DNA of 64,000 nucleotides from Symsagittifera roscoffensis. Lineage: Eukaryota; Xenacoelomorpha; Acoela; Convolutidae. A program made the position numbers and the translations under genes. The stretch is from assembly GCF_963678635.1 (NCBI RefSeq), contig NC_087070.1, positions 25,288,007 to 25,352,006 on the forward strand. The letters run 5' to 3'. Below, one piece after another: positions 17,170-26,280 of this stretch (positions within the stretch are counted from its first letter, which is position 1; every line of letters starts with the position of its first letter). The notes under the pieces are model-generated. The model had not been told where the DNA came from, ran no database searches, and worked only from the letters and a program-made list of their open reading frames with translations.

Positions 17170-18135
17170 TCAGCTCTGAGTGAGTGAGAAGCTTCTTACT
17201 AAAATAGCCGAGCTTTTACTGTTTGGATTTGGTACCAGACACACCTGTCTGTCATTGCTGAGTTCATTCAAGTTCCTCATCCTAAACGTTGCTACTACGG
17301 CTTGGTTTGGTTTTAATCTAACTTTTCGATCCAGAAAAATCGGCACCTTGGCCTGGTTAATTAAGATCTTATTAAGGGGTTTCTTTTCATACTTTCTCTC
17401 ATGATCCTTGATCCTAATCAACCCGTCATTGAGATCGATCGTGACGTCAAAGTTGCGTACGGAATCCCTCCCTAAGATGAACTGATCGGATTCGTCCAAA
17501 TTCTCCACTACTAGGAAGCTCATCCAGAGATGTCTTCCTCCGAGCTGCAGTGAAATGATCGGGGTTCGTCCAGTCACATAGATCGCTCCCTGATTGGCAG
17601 CTGCCAACCTGATGTTTGTCGGTATGAGATCCGACCTCTCGAAACCCATGTCGGTCCAAGTTTTGACTGGCATGACACTAACCACTGCTCCTGTGTCTAG
17701 CAGTCCTTTTACTGAAAGTTGTCTGCCTTGCACGTCCAGCACGTGTGCGGCCAGATCAGCCTCGCAACCTATATGCACCGCATCTTGTTCGAGCATCGCG
17801 TTGTGTCCGATTCGTCTAACCTTCAGCTCCTCTTGACCAATGTATATCCGGCCAATCTGATCGTTCGCATCAATTATGTGAGCTTTCGTGTAGATATTGA
17901 TGCCATCCACTTTCATTAGGATCTGGTAAGGGCCATGGACATCGATATAATGTCCATCCACTTTCATCAGCCTCGGACCTCCCGTTGTGAGCAGCGCTCG
18001 CACTGCCCTGGAGTCCAGTTTGGGATCTTTCTCCTTCAGGTAGTCGGCATAGATGTCCAGGTGGACTAGTGTAATTTCGGATGGTTCACTCAAGTTCTTG
18101 ATCAACTGGTGCCCTGCGACTGAAATAATGGACAT
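17170..18135 (-). CDS. Retropepsin-type aspartic protease
   Basis: A 321-residue frame starting at an ATG that overlaps the gag stop codon as TAATG. Residues 147-150 are DTGA within VKGLLDTGAVVSVMP, the active site of a retroviral-type aspartic protease that works as a dimer to cleave Gag and Pol. FILGRD (about 219-224) is the second conserved block. About 140 residues precede the catalytic motif, longer than in most Ty3 elements, with two copies of a MKVDG-x-x-I motif. The start is supported by the stop-start overlap, which suggests translation by termination-reinitiation. Confidence 0.87.
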   Translation of the reverse strand: MSIISVAGHQLIKNLSEPSEITLVHLDIYADYLKEKDPKLDSRAVRALLTTGGPRLMKVDGHYIDVHGPYQILMKVDGINIYTKAHIIDANDQIGRIYIGQEELKVRRIGHNAMLEQDAVHIGCEADLAAHVLDVQGRQLSVKGLLDTGAVVSVMPVKTWTDMGFERSDLIPTNIRLAAANQGAIYVTGRTPIISLQLGGRHLWMSFLVVENLDESDQFILGRDSVRNFDVTIDLNDGLIRIKDHERKYEKKPLNKILINQAKVPIFLDRKVRLKPNQAVVATFRMRNLNELSNDRQVCLVPNPNSKSSAILVRSFSLTQS

Positions 18136-19712
18136 TATCTAGCCGACTCTGCCTCCAGGTACGAGGCTACCACCTCGTCAGGCAGTGTTTTTACCTTCTT
18201 AGTCGTAAAGGTGCTCGGTGTCGTCTCCTTTCTCCGAGACTCGGCCTCGTTCATCAGACGTGCTCGACTGGCCTTGACATCCGAAAGCGCCTCTTCGTGG
18301 CGGGGATGTTTCGCGTCCGCCACTGCATCCCAAAACTGAGTGCAATCCGACTTGAAGTGTCCTTCCAAATTACAGAAGAAGCACCTCGGACCATATTTCA
18401 TGTTGAGCCCTCTGACGTACTCTTCGTGATCCTCGTCGGTCGCGTCGACGTCGTCGAGAAAGTAGCCTATTGCCTTCTTGTTCTGTTTGTATGCAGAACA
18501 CGTGGAAACGTGATGGTCCATCGAACCACAATTCGCACAAGACCTCCTCTTATCCATGTCATCGCGAGGTTTGTACCAACTGGAGTTCACACCAGTGTTT
18601 GTCCCGCTATAGTTACCATAATTGCTGTAACGGTTTTGCGCCCTCGGTTTTATGAGTAAACACTCGCGTGACTTCATACGCAAATCATCGGGCGTGGGTA
18701 CCTGGTCAAGTGACAGGGTGAAGTGTGTGGCCAACATCGTTTTCAACTCCTCGCTCCTTACTCCGTCCATGAACTTCGAAGCAATCGCCAAGTTTCGCTC
18801 GGATATTCTCTCATCGGGATTGCTTCTCCTCCTAAGCAATTCAAGGTCGACCAAAAATTTGTCTATGGATTCGTCATCTCTTTGACGCCTCTTTTCGAAC
18901 TTCGCCATAGCCTGGTGCCCTTGTACTCCAGAACCGAAACGATTCAGCAGGATGTCGAATATCTTGCGAGCGCTGTCTCTCTCGTTGGCTCTTTTCGCCA
19001 TTACACAATTTAGTGCAGTACCCTCCAGGTTGCTTGTTAGCGCGCTGCACTCTTGTTTCTTGGAGAGACTCTCTTCCTCAAAGTGTAATTTCATCACTTC
19101 TATCCAAGTATCAATGCAGCCGTCTGACTCGTCTTTGTATGACTTCGGCTTTTTCAGTGTCCTTCTTGACCTCGCTCCTCTCTCGGTTGACTTCGAGAGT
19201 TTGGTGATGAATGTCTCGAGAGATCTGTTCAGAGGCTCAAACATCGAGGCATACATCGTCGTGTCCTGTGAGACTGTAGTCAGATCTGGTACTGAACTGT
19301 TTTGTGGCACAGTTGGCAACCTTGTCTCCGGAGTAGCATCTGCCTCCGGCGGGACTGGATTCGTCCAGCCAGGCCTCGACGGGGCTGCCCTTGGCCGCTC
19401 CCTATTCCTAGGTTCGTAGTTCGTTCTCGAGCTTTGCTGGGCCCTGGCATAGCTTCCCGTACCATCTCCATCATTCGCATGGCGTGAGCGCTCCCTTGGG
19501 TTGGAACGCTCCTCCCAATTGCTCCCATTCAAGATCGCGTCAAGCTTCCGCATCATTAAGTCAGATTTGGCATCTAACCTTTTTTCCAGGCTAGTCATCG
19601 TGTGGGCGTAGGTACTATCGTGATCGTTCAACAATCGCTCGATCTCTCTCATCATAAAGCCTCTCTTTCCTCTGACTCCTTGTTTGCCTGTGCCAGGCTC
19701 TCCGCCAGGCAT
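18135..19712 (-). CDS. Gag with two CCHC zinc knuckles
   Basis: A 525-residue frame forming the capsid-nucleocapsid precursor. A capsid-like region (about 195-345) has the retrotransposon gag pattern with IDTWIEVMKLHF, SALTSNLEGTALN and FEKRRQRDDESIDKFLVDLELL. Two CX2CX4HX4C knuckles follow: C392/C395/H400/C405 and C444/C447/H452/C457, separated by an acidic linker. The first ~18 residues overlap 19652-20089 in another frame, so the annotated start is probably not real and Gag likely began upstream. It ends in TAA overlapping the protease ATG. Confidence 0.9.
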   Translation of the reverse strand: MPGGEPGTGKQGVRGKRGFMMREIERLLNDHDSTYAHTMTSLEKRLDAKSDLMMRKLDAILNGSNWEERSNPRERSRHANDGDGTGSYARAQQSSRTNYEPRNRERPRAAPSRPGWTNPVPPEADATPETRLPTVPQNSSVPDLTTVSQDTTMYASMFEPLNRSLETFITKLSKSTERGARSRRTLKKPKSYKDESDGCIDTWIEVMKLHFEEESLSKKQECSALTSNLEGTALNCVMAKRANERDSARKIFDILLNRFGSGVQGHQAMAKFEKRRQRDDESIDKFLVDLELLRRRSNPDERISERNLAIASKFMDGVRSEELKTMLATHFTLSLDQVPTPDDLRMKSRECLLIKPRAQNRYSNYGNYSGTNTGVNSSWYKPRDDMDKRRSCANCGSMDHHVSTCSAYKQNKKAIGYFLDDVDATDEDHEEYVRGLNMKYGPRCFFCNLEGHFKSDCTQFWDAVADAKHPRHEEALSDVKASRARLMNEAESRRKETTPSTFTTKKVKTLPDEVVASYLEAESAR

Positions 19713-20089
19713 TGATCGGTGTTGCGAATCAATTGAAACTGATCAACCCTCGCCTGCGACTTCACGTGCGTTAATTCATCTCTCAAAATCTCCCGACCCT
19801 GGTGAGCTCTCTCGTCAACTTGATCTATTCTCTTGGTCATGTCCCGTCTCAGTTCATCCAGACCATTCATTACGCCAGCGAACATGTCACTTATATCGCC
19901 AGTGGCCCCAAATGGCGGGGTTAGTCCCAAAGAAGATGAGGTCAACTGCTGCTGCAGCCTGGTACTTGATGACGCACCGCCTTTTTGCTTGCTCATCGAC
20001 GTCATCAATCTGTCGAACGTTGATGACGCTCCCATCGTTATCCCATCCGACATGGGCCTGGTCGGATGGTCATGTCGTTTCTTGGGCAC
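19652..20089 (-). CDS. Gag N-terminal segment in shifted frame
   Basis: About 145 residues, Ser/Thr- and Gln-rich then helical (MNGLDELRRDMTKRIDQVDE, LTHVKSQARVDQFQ). Its last residues (QANKESEER) run in register with FMMREIERLL of the gag frame after a one-base shift, so it is very likely the natural N-terminal extension of Gag with a coiled coil. No separate domain is recognised. Confidence 0.6.
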   Translation of the reverse strand: MPKKRHDHPTRPMSDGITMGASSTFDRLMTSMSKQKGGASSSTRLQQQLTSSSLGLTPPFGATGDISDMFAGVMNGLDELRRDMTKRIDQVDERAHQGREILRDELTHVKSQARVDQFQLIRNTDQCLAESLAQANKESEEREAL

Positions 20090-20114
20090 GGTGTGAAGTT
20101 CACGTCCGGATGGG

Positions 20115-20765
20115 TTATCTCCGGGTGGTCATAACCGGAAGATCGGAAGATAAACCTTCAGTTCGTAGCGACGCCATGCGCTCATCATACAAAGACTTCC
20201 AGCTCTTCTTGGCCTTTGAACCCGGTTGTTCTTCACTCGGGCTTATGCTCGACATCATCGCGTTGTTGCTCTGCTTGGCCAGAGATGAGTGGGTGTTAGC
20301 TGGATGTGAAAACTCTCTTCTCCACCTATGACTCTTGGTCTCCGATTTAGACATTCCCCTGAATAACACTTCCTCTCGCGGCTCGGCCTCGGAACGCTCC
20401 GAGGTCTCCTCCGTCCTCTCAACTTCCTCCCGCTCGAGGTCCTCGCTCGGCTCAAAGTCGGGTCGAATAAGCGTCCGTTCTCCTTCGTCAAAAGGGTCCA
20501 CAAGCGTTTCGCTCGCGGCTCCGGCCTCGGCGCTCCGCCCCTGATCGCCATCGAGGTTTTTCTCGCTCCTTAGTTTCATTTCGCTCACTGAAAGATCAGG
20601 TTGACCTTTAGTCGATCCGTTTTCAGCAAACACGTCGGAAGCGCTGCTAAACGAGGACTGGCTACGCCTAGTTTTAAATTTTCGCGTGCTTCCCTTGCTC
20701 AGCCTGGGGATCTTAGTAGTCAATCCTAACGAGTCCCTGCGCTGCATGCTTCGTGACAAAAACAA
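20115..20765 (-). CDS. Pre-gag ORF, acidic and serine-rich, unrecognised
   Basis: A 216-residue frame with a basic, Ser-rich start (RLSKGSTRKFKTRRSQSS), an acidic middle with many Glu-Arg/Glu-Glu steps (DLEREEVERTEETSERSEAE) and an end KAKKSWKSLYDERMASL. It is in the same phase as the main gag frame but separated from it by a TAA at 20115 and the shifted segment 19652-20089. It may be the true N-terminus of Gag or a separate leader protein. No domain is recognised. Confidence 0.5.
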   Translation of the reverse strand: MFLSRSMQRRDSLGLTTKIPRLSKGSTRKFKTRRSQSSFSSASDVFAENGSTKGQPDLSVSEMKLRSEKNLDGDQGRSAEAGAASETLVDPFDEGERTLIRPDFEPSEDLEREEVERTEETSERSEAEPREEVLFRGMSKSETKSHRWRREFSHPANTHSSLAKQSNNAMMSSISPSEEQPGSKAKKSWKSLYDERMASLRTEGLSSDLPVMTTRR

Positions 20766-21169
20766 TATTCGTATGATTTAATGGCGGCGCACACGTACCG
20801 CAAACAAATTCAAGTTAAATTACTTAACGCTGCCTCCTCGATCTCGTACGTGTCAAGAGCGTCCCTTAGGTTTCTCAATGACAATCTTAGTGACTCAGTT
20901 AGAGTTACACACACACAGGGCCTGCTCGGTATTGATATAATGCTAACTCAACCCTGTTGTATAGTATAACGGTATCACAAAATTTTCACAAGATATAGTC
21001 AATACACAAAGCACAATTGATAATCAGATAAGAATATCCTACAGGTGACAGCGACCTTTCGTCAGTATCAAATTACCGCCAAACTCTTATCAAGTCACTG
21101 CTTTGTTAAAATCAAACAGTCTTTGGTAAAAAGCAGTGATGATTCCGAAACAGATCAATAAAACTTAGT

Positions 21170-21520
21170 CTTATAGAAAAAGACCTCCCTCAATCGGAAC
21201 GATCAGAAAGAACGAAGCCCAGGACACAGTCTTCTCAAGTGGGTAAGTATTTGCCTAATACATCCACCGAGGTCTTCTTTTAGGTGTCCTGCGATTGCCC
21301 GAGCTGTCCTACTAAGTAGCTCAAGGCAACCTCTGATCGAAAATTTCCAAAGTCTATGAAAAAGCTCCCCCACACCCGGAGCGCTCCAAGTGCACGAGAG
21401 CAGGGAACAACTTTTCTTCTCAAGTGAGTGTGTATTTGCCTAATACACCCACCGAGGTCTTCTTTTATTTGTTCCCGGATTGCCCGAACTTTCCTATTAA
21501 GTAGCTCAAGGCAACCACAC
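21170..21520. repeat. Pair of ~165-bp direct repeats in the leader
   Basis: Two successive copies share TATTTGCCTAATAC, CACCGAGGTCTTCTTTTA and AAGTAGCTCAAGGCAACC. The first runs about 21170-21345, the second about 21355-21520. They differ at many positions, so the duplication is old. Confidence 0.7.
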
Positions 21521-21689
21521 AACCAAAATCACAATCAAAAAAAAAATTTTTGTTCGGGTACTTCTGATACACCCGATCTAGAATCCAAAGTTGATCACAA
21601 ATTTCCGGGTCAAAATGGGCTCCTATGATCCTAATAAGCACGCCTAAGGGATATTTTCCGTTTCCCAAAGTGCCACAGAAGGTTTCCTC

Positions 21690-22660
21690 AAGTTTCTAAC
21701 AAGGAGGGTTGTTAGGAGGTTTAAGTCACTTCGGAGAGTTACTTCGGAGGTTTGTTAAGACACTTAGCCTACTCCGGAGGGTTACTTCGGAGGGTACCTT
21801 AGTCACCCAAGAGACTTCGGAGGGTCCCCCTTAACTCACTAAGGAGGGTCAATAAGAGGCTTAATGTGCTCCGGAGGGTTACTTCGGAGGGTTCTTCCAA
21901 AATTTTCAAATTTTTGAAAATGGCCTTCAACTAGCTTAAGAAAGCGTCAAAACAAGCTAAATTCCCTACGGGGTGTTGTTTTTAACTTCTTTGGGAGGTC
22001 TCGTGGGAAATCTCCACTAGGGAGGGTTGCTAAAGGGCTTAAGTCATTCCGGAGGGTTACTCCGGAGGGTTCCGCAAAATCAGAAAAAAAGGGTTAATTT
22101 AGCGCAAAAAAGCCTCTGAATGCAGTGCAACTTGCTTAAGACCAGGTTGGTTGACACGGTCAACCTTCCCAGCAGGATAAAAAGGTGTTTTGATAAAATT
22201 TTCTGCCGCTCGGAGGGTTACCTATAATTTGGACCCTCCGAACCAACAAATTCTAAAAAAATTTTCTTTTCCGAGATTATCAACCCAAAAACGGTTGCGG
22301 TCCGGTAAAGTGGTCCAAAACGTCGACTTATGGTACCAAAATTATCCCGATCGCTTGGCTAGTCTTTGAGAAATTGCCAAAAACGTGTTTGTCCAAATGG
22401 CCTTTTTTCACCACCTATATAGGTTCTGAGAAACTTTTTCCGCAATTCCTATTGAAAGTGCCTAAAATAGTTGAAACGAGCGTAGTAGCCCTGTACGGCA
22501 CTGGAATTTTGCAAAAACTTGGACCAAAATTGGTTTGGATACAAAAACTTGGCCAATAACTATCAAATTTGGACCCTCTGGATCCTTCCTTTTCCAATCC
22601 TTAAGTCGTTAGCTCTATCTACGGAGCTAATCGGAGGGTTACTCAAGAATTTTTCTGGCA
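21690..22660. repeat. CGGAGGGTTACT-type motif cluster in the leader
   Basis: CGGAGGGTTACTTCGGAGGGT and variants recur many times between 21.7 and 22.1 kb and again near 22.2 and 22.63 kb. In the element RNA (minus strand) this reads ACCCUCCGAAGUAACCCUCCG, a C-rich tract. The two GGAGGG per unit on the other strand could form G-quadruplexes. Isolated copies continue towards 23.8 kb. Confidence 0.7.
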
Positions 22661-23828
22661 GCCGAGCACGTTATGCTAGCACGCTCCTAACGCAAAAAAT
22701 TTTATTGCTCTAACTCTAAAAACTCAAAAACTCGATCCCCAAAAAAGATTGACAAAATTCAGAAAATTATCGAAATTTTGATCGAAAAATTTTGGTTTTT
22801 TCCAACTTTTACTGAGTCTTTTCTCACGCGGTTTCTTTAGTTAGGGGGATCGAACTACGTAGCTACTCCCTTTATAAAAGCTTTTTGCTGTTCGGAAATG
22901 CTCGGATATCCAAAAATTTGGGGTTCTTTAGTTTGGTCGAAAATCGATAATTTTCGACGAAATTTGGGTGTTTCTTGGGTCTAATTAGGAGATAAGTAAT
23001 ATGTAATTAGGATCATAACCTATTAGTAGTCGTCAATGAATAGTATTATACCCTCTTTTTCACCAAAACACCCGAATTAAGACCCTTAACTAGGAAATTT
23101 GCAATCGATGGAGGGTACAATCGGACCGCGCCAATCGTGCCCCCCACCACTTAAGTTTTGATGAAATAGTACCCGAACGATACCAAAATTGTTTCAACAA
23201 TACCCAACAGTCGTTGTGAATGTTGTCACTGATGTCCTTGTTGAGTGTGGAACACGTCGGTCAGCTTGCCACTCTACCCTCCGGCCACCGGCAAAATCAC
23301 CATTAACGTGCTAAAATACTCAAATTACACTCAAGCGAGGGTATCCAACCCTTCACACAATCTTTCTATCAGAAATGATATAAATCAATCTGAAACAACA
23401 ACAAATGGGAAGGTCAGATCACATCTCGTCCGGAAATAACAAATAAACTGTCACTTTATGTTTTTTACTGTTTTTGGTCTTTTTTGGATATTTTACTGTT
23501 TTTTTTGTACTTTTTTGTTTTCAAATAAATTTGTTTTTGGCTTTTTCTTTGTTATACAACATTTTTGTTTTGTTTTACGCTCTCCCTTTAATTGTTTTTG
23601 GTCCCGGGACCTTGGGACAAGCGGACTCATGACTTCCCACCTAACCCTCCGGCCCCCGGAATTTTCGGTGTTAACTAAGTTAAAAAGCTAAATAGTACTA
23701 GACGGAGGGTACGCACCTTCCCCCTAGTACAATAACGGTCATTAAGGCCTCTAACTCGGGCATACGCCCGGAGCGGAGGGTTCGTCGCTGAAACGCTTGC
23801 TGATCATGATGGTCTTATGCCTTTGACA

Positions 23829-23847
23829 GGCCCACCCAGGAGCGCCA
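23829..23847 (-). other. Candidate tRNA primer-binding site
   Basis: Element-strand TGGCGCTCCTGGGTGGGCC lies 12 nt inside the 5' LTR. It starts with TGG, the complement of a tRNA CCA end. Copy 2 keeps TGGCGCACCTGG at the same distance from its LTR (about 57335-57345). The primer tRNA cannot be named without the host tRNA set. Confidence 0.35.
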
Positions 23848-23859
23848 TAAAAACGTCTA

Positions 23860-24746
23860 TGTAACATTCGCCCAAATACTACCCAGCGACGGAGCGTAGA
23901 AAAAGTACCTATTAACGACTGGCAGGCGTCGGTTACCTTAATTCTATTCGTTTTTCACCGTCTCGACCTTGCCAGTTGATTTTCTGGTCTGGTTAGGGCT
24001 AAGTAAAAAGTTACTATTTTTAGGCCATCAGTCAAACGACTTTTGATCAGCTTTCGTTTACATGCCAACACAACCTCATAGCTGAGTCTCGGATCTTCAG
24101 ACTACGTGATTGCTATTAAAACACGGCTCGAATACCCTATTTTAATATGTTTTTGTGTGACAGTTCTATATTAAATGCATTGGAGATGGATTGACCCTTT
24201 CCTCTTTCTAGCTACTCATATTCTAAAATATCAGATAATACCGGTGTTAATTCATGATTTCACGACATCCAAGTAGCTACAAAGTCAGTTTTATATAATC
24301 CCTTCACATACAACAGTCTCTGGGCTGCCAAGCCTCCGCTCCCGTGTTCTTCCCGAGATAACGCTGTTATCTCTCCCAATTTGTGGCACGGGAGGGTTCT
24401 GTGGAATATTCCTTCCCCACTGAAGCTTCCCTTTCCACTACTTCTCACTGCTAAGGTTCTTATCGTGTGCTATTGCCACGATGAGAGGCTTCGTTTCTCT
24501 TGTTCTTTCGTGCGAATGTTTTCTGCTATCTCCGTCGTTGTTGTTCTGTTTTTTCGTTCCTTTTCGTCAAAATGGCCGTCTTTTTGTATTTCTCAGAAAT
24601 ATTCACTCTTCAATCGAAATTTTAAAAACAAAAATTCCAGAATATTCCTACCCTCCTTCGCAGTACTTTGTCGTTACTAAGGCCTTTAGTCGTTTTTTTC
24701 TGTCCCGCCGGAAGGTCGCGCTGTGCCAATCTGGCAGAATGGTACA
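23860..24746 (-). repeat. 5' LTR of copy 1
   Basis: An 887-bp LTR, collinear with 6228-7104 with a few per cent difference; plus-strand ends are TGTAACATTCGCC and GGTACA. The right flank is the RT retroelement A ORF at 24747. Confidence 0.92.
24286..24300 (-). promoter_or_regulatory. TATA-like core promoter in the LTR
   Basis: The element strand reads GATTATATAAAACTG, with the matching ACTATATAAAACTG in the other LTR (6645-6658). It is located mid-LTR, where a U3 promoter would be expected. The start site would lie about 30 bp to the left. Confidence 0.5.
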
Positions 24747-24905
24747 TGTGGTGATGTTTTAGCTATTTTGGAAAGGTTTTCATTAAGGGTAGCTCTCTTT
24801 TCAAATTCGTTTTCCATGTATTTATCGCATGCTGATGGTGTTCCAATAACCGATCCAAGGACTCTAAAACCGTGTACCATTGTAATATTTATGCCTTCGA
24901 ACTTT
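24747..24905 (-). pseudogene. RT retroelement A, segment upstream of the LTR insertion
   Basis: An in-frame stretch with GINITMVHGFRVLGSVIGT and then LNENLSKIAKTSP, the region just after the RT catalytic core in this family. It stops exactly at the LTR boundary. Taken with one copy of the ACA repeat it joins in frame to 6227 and below. To the right the frame closes at about 24905, so the element is truncated there. Confidence 0.7.
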
Positions 24906-25655
24906 TTTTATGGCGCTGTCACGACGGTTTTCTTTTAAAACGAGTTACAATTCGGAATGTCCTTCCAACAATAACACGGTCGTAAATCCAATTCGTATCG
25001 TAGGTCTGTTTTCTATTACCGAAAATCGTTCTTTTGATTTTCGCGCCTTTTCTGTTTCCGCGAAAATAAAAATGGTCACGTGTCTTTATAATCGAACTTT
25101 TAAAATTTCGCAAGTCAGTCAAAACCGACCTCTCGTAATTCGATCAGTTTATCAAATAAGACCGTTAATCCACAGAAACAGAAAATCCTCCCACTAAACT
25201 TTTCCCAAAAACAATCGATTTTTTCATGCATTTTGACCGCCATTTTGATCGAATGTCACAACTACCAAAATAACCACCCCCCCCCCCCCCCCACTCAAGA
25301 TAGAAATTGGTATGCCCCCATGGCTAGGTATCTAAATACCTGAAACACGCGAACTTCATTTAAAAAAAAGGGTTGGGACCTCAAGTAATAACTAATATTT
25401 TTTATTGGACAGTGAAAATTTCTACTATTTTTACTAAAAGACTTCAATTACCTGTTTATACAATGTGTTAAACAAAAATAATAAATTATTCAAAATATCA
25501 ACTGAAATAAACTACAAGTAAGGAAATTTTGTTAATAACGATTCACTTCTTGTTCATCAGGAAACAGCACATGTGCATGAGGGACATAAGCAGCATATGA
25601 GGTATGAGCAAGGGTCACATATATCGAAGTTCTCAGTTTTCTTGAAGAACAAGGA
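24906..25655. other. Non-coding repeat-derived sequence
   Basis: No gene is seen. The part 24.93-25.26 kb is weakly similar to 28.56-28.85 kb, sharing a CGAAAAT...TTCGCGC...TTTTCTGTT block and a closing GACCGCCATTTTGATCGAATGTCACA-like block. This suggests two copies of an unnamed repeat. A C16 homopolymer follows at 25277-25292. Confidence 0.4.
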
Positions 25656-26280
25656 TGTAACATTCGTCCGGAAGTACATAACTACGGGAAAAAAAATAGG
25701 TCTCAAAAGTTGGCTATCGTCTAAACACAGCTTCACACGCTTTTAACCGTCTCTACCAAAGCCAGTACAATGTGGGGTCCATTATCATCGGGTTGACAAA
25801 GTTGTTAGTAATTAAGACTATCGGCCATATCGCGCAAATTAACTTAGTTATATGCAAAAACTTTGAGCTAATGGCTGGGTCTCAGTATCCCTAGACCACG
25901 AGGTCACTCCTTAAAACAGGGCTACTAATTATTATAATATAGCTATTGTTTTTGTTCAGTAGATAAAAATCATCGTATCCATCGGAAATAGATCAACCCT
26001 TGCCCTCAATTTATAGCTTCTCATATTCTGAAAAATAGATTAGATATTAATTAAATTTAACTTAAGACATTTTTCGAAGCAAAAAAATTTTTGAAACTCA
26101 GTTTCAGTCTCTTTTAAAGACCCTTCCCGATTTTGAGTCCAGTCGAAGAGCGGTCTTGTTGTGGTCTAGGATGGGTAGTAAAATCTCCCCAATAACCCTA
26201 CGAACGCTCGGGAACAGCTCCGTAACGATTGCAGCTGTACAATTCGGATAGTCTCGATTGTAACTTCAATATAGTCTAGA
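25656..26280 (-). repeat. Divergent LTR-like sequence (element C)
   Basis: It begins TGTAACATTCGTCCGG on plus, matching the end of the copy 1 LTRs. It then keeps the LTR landmarks in order: a cgttt-rich part, a CTGGGTCTCAGTATCC block like GCTGAGTCTCGGATCC, and a TGAAAAATAGATTA block like CTGAAAAACCAAATTA of the copy 2 LTR. It diverges toward 26.2 kb. It may be the 3' LTR of the relative whose accessory fragments lie at 28.98-31.08 kb. Confidence 0.5.

Larger units (their letters stand above)
20766..23828 (-). other. Long leader of copy 1
   Basis: About 3 kb between the primer-binding region and the first ORF. No conserved coding region is seen. It contains a pair of ~165-bp direct repeats (21.17-21.52 kb), a dense cluster of CCCTCCG (21.7-22.66 kb) and T-rich sequence at 23.46-23.58 kb. 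Parts near 23.2-23.85 kb recur in copy 2 at 56.74-57.35 kb. Such a leader could hold packaging and translation signals. Confidence 0.7.
6228..24746 (-). mobile_element. Giant Ty3/gypsy-type LTR retrotransposon, copy 1 (18.5 kb)
   Basis: Two direct LTRs (6228-7104 and 23860-24746) that begin TG and end CA in the element's direction bound an 11-ORF minus-strand interior. Order in element direction: leader, pre-gag ORFs, gag, protease, RT, RNase H, spacer, integrase, macro domain, coiled-coil ORF, SGNH hydrolase and a C-terminal region. The order RT-RNase H-integrase is that of Ty3/gypsy elements, but 18.5 kb is far above the usual 5-10 kb. It inserted into the ORF of RT retroelement A with what looks like a 3-bp target duplication (ACA on the minus strand). 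Several frameshifts and stops show it is inactive. By eye the LTRs differ by a few per cent. Confidence 0.9.

Noticed and set aside
17170-17172. TGA followed by CTG between protease and the RT linker, considered as programmed readthrough
   Set aside because: The neighbouring Pol frame has several other stops and frameshifts of similar kind, so simple decay is the better explanation without other copies.
19684-20331. 215-residue plus-strand frame opposite gag
   Set aside because: It shadows two coding minus-strand frames of gag and the pre-gag ORF and contains no recognisable domain.
25277-25292. C16 homopolymer
   Set aside because: Likely a simple slippage tract or an assembly-sensitive run; no functional context is visible.
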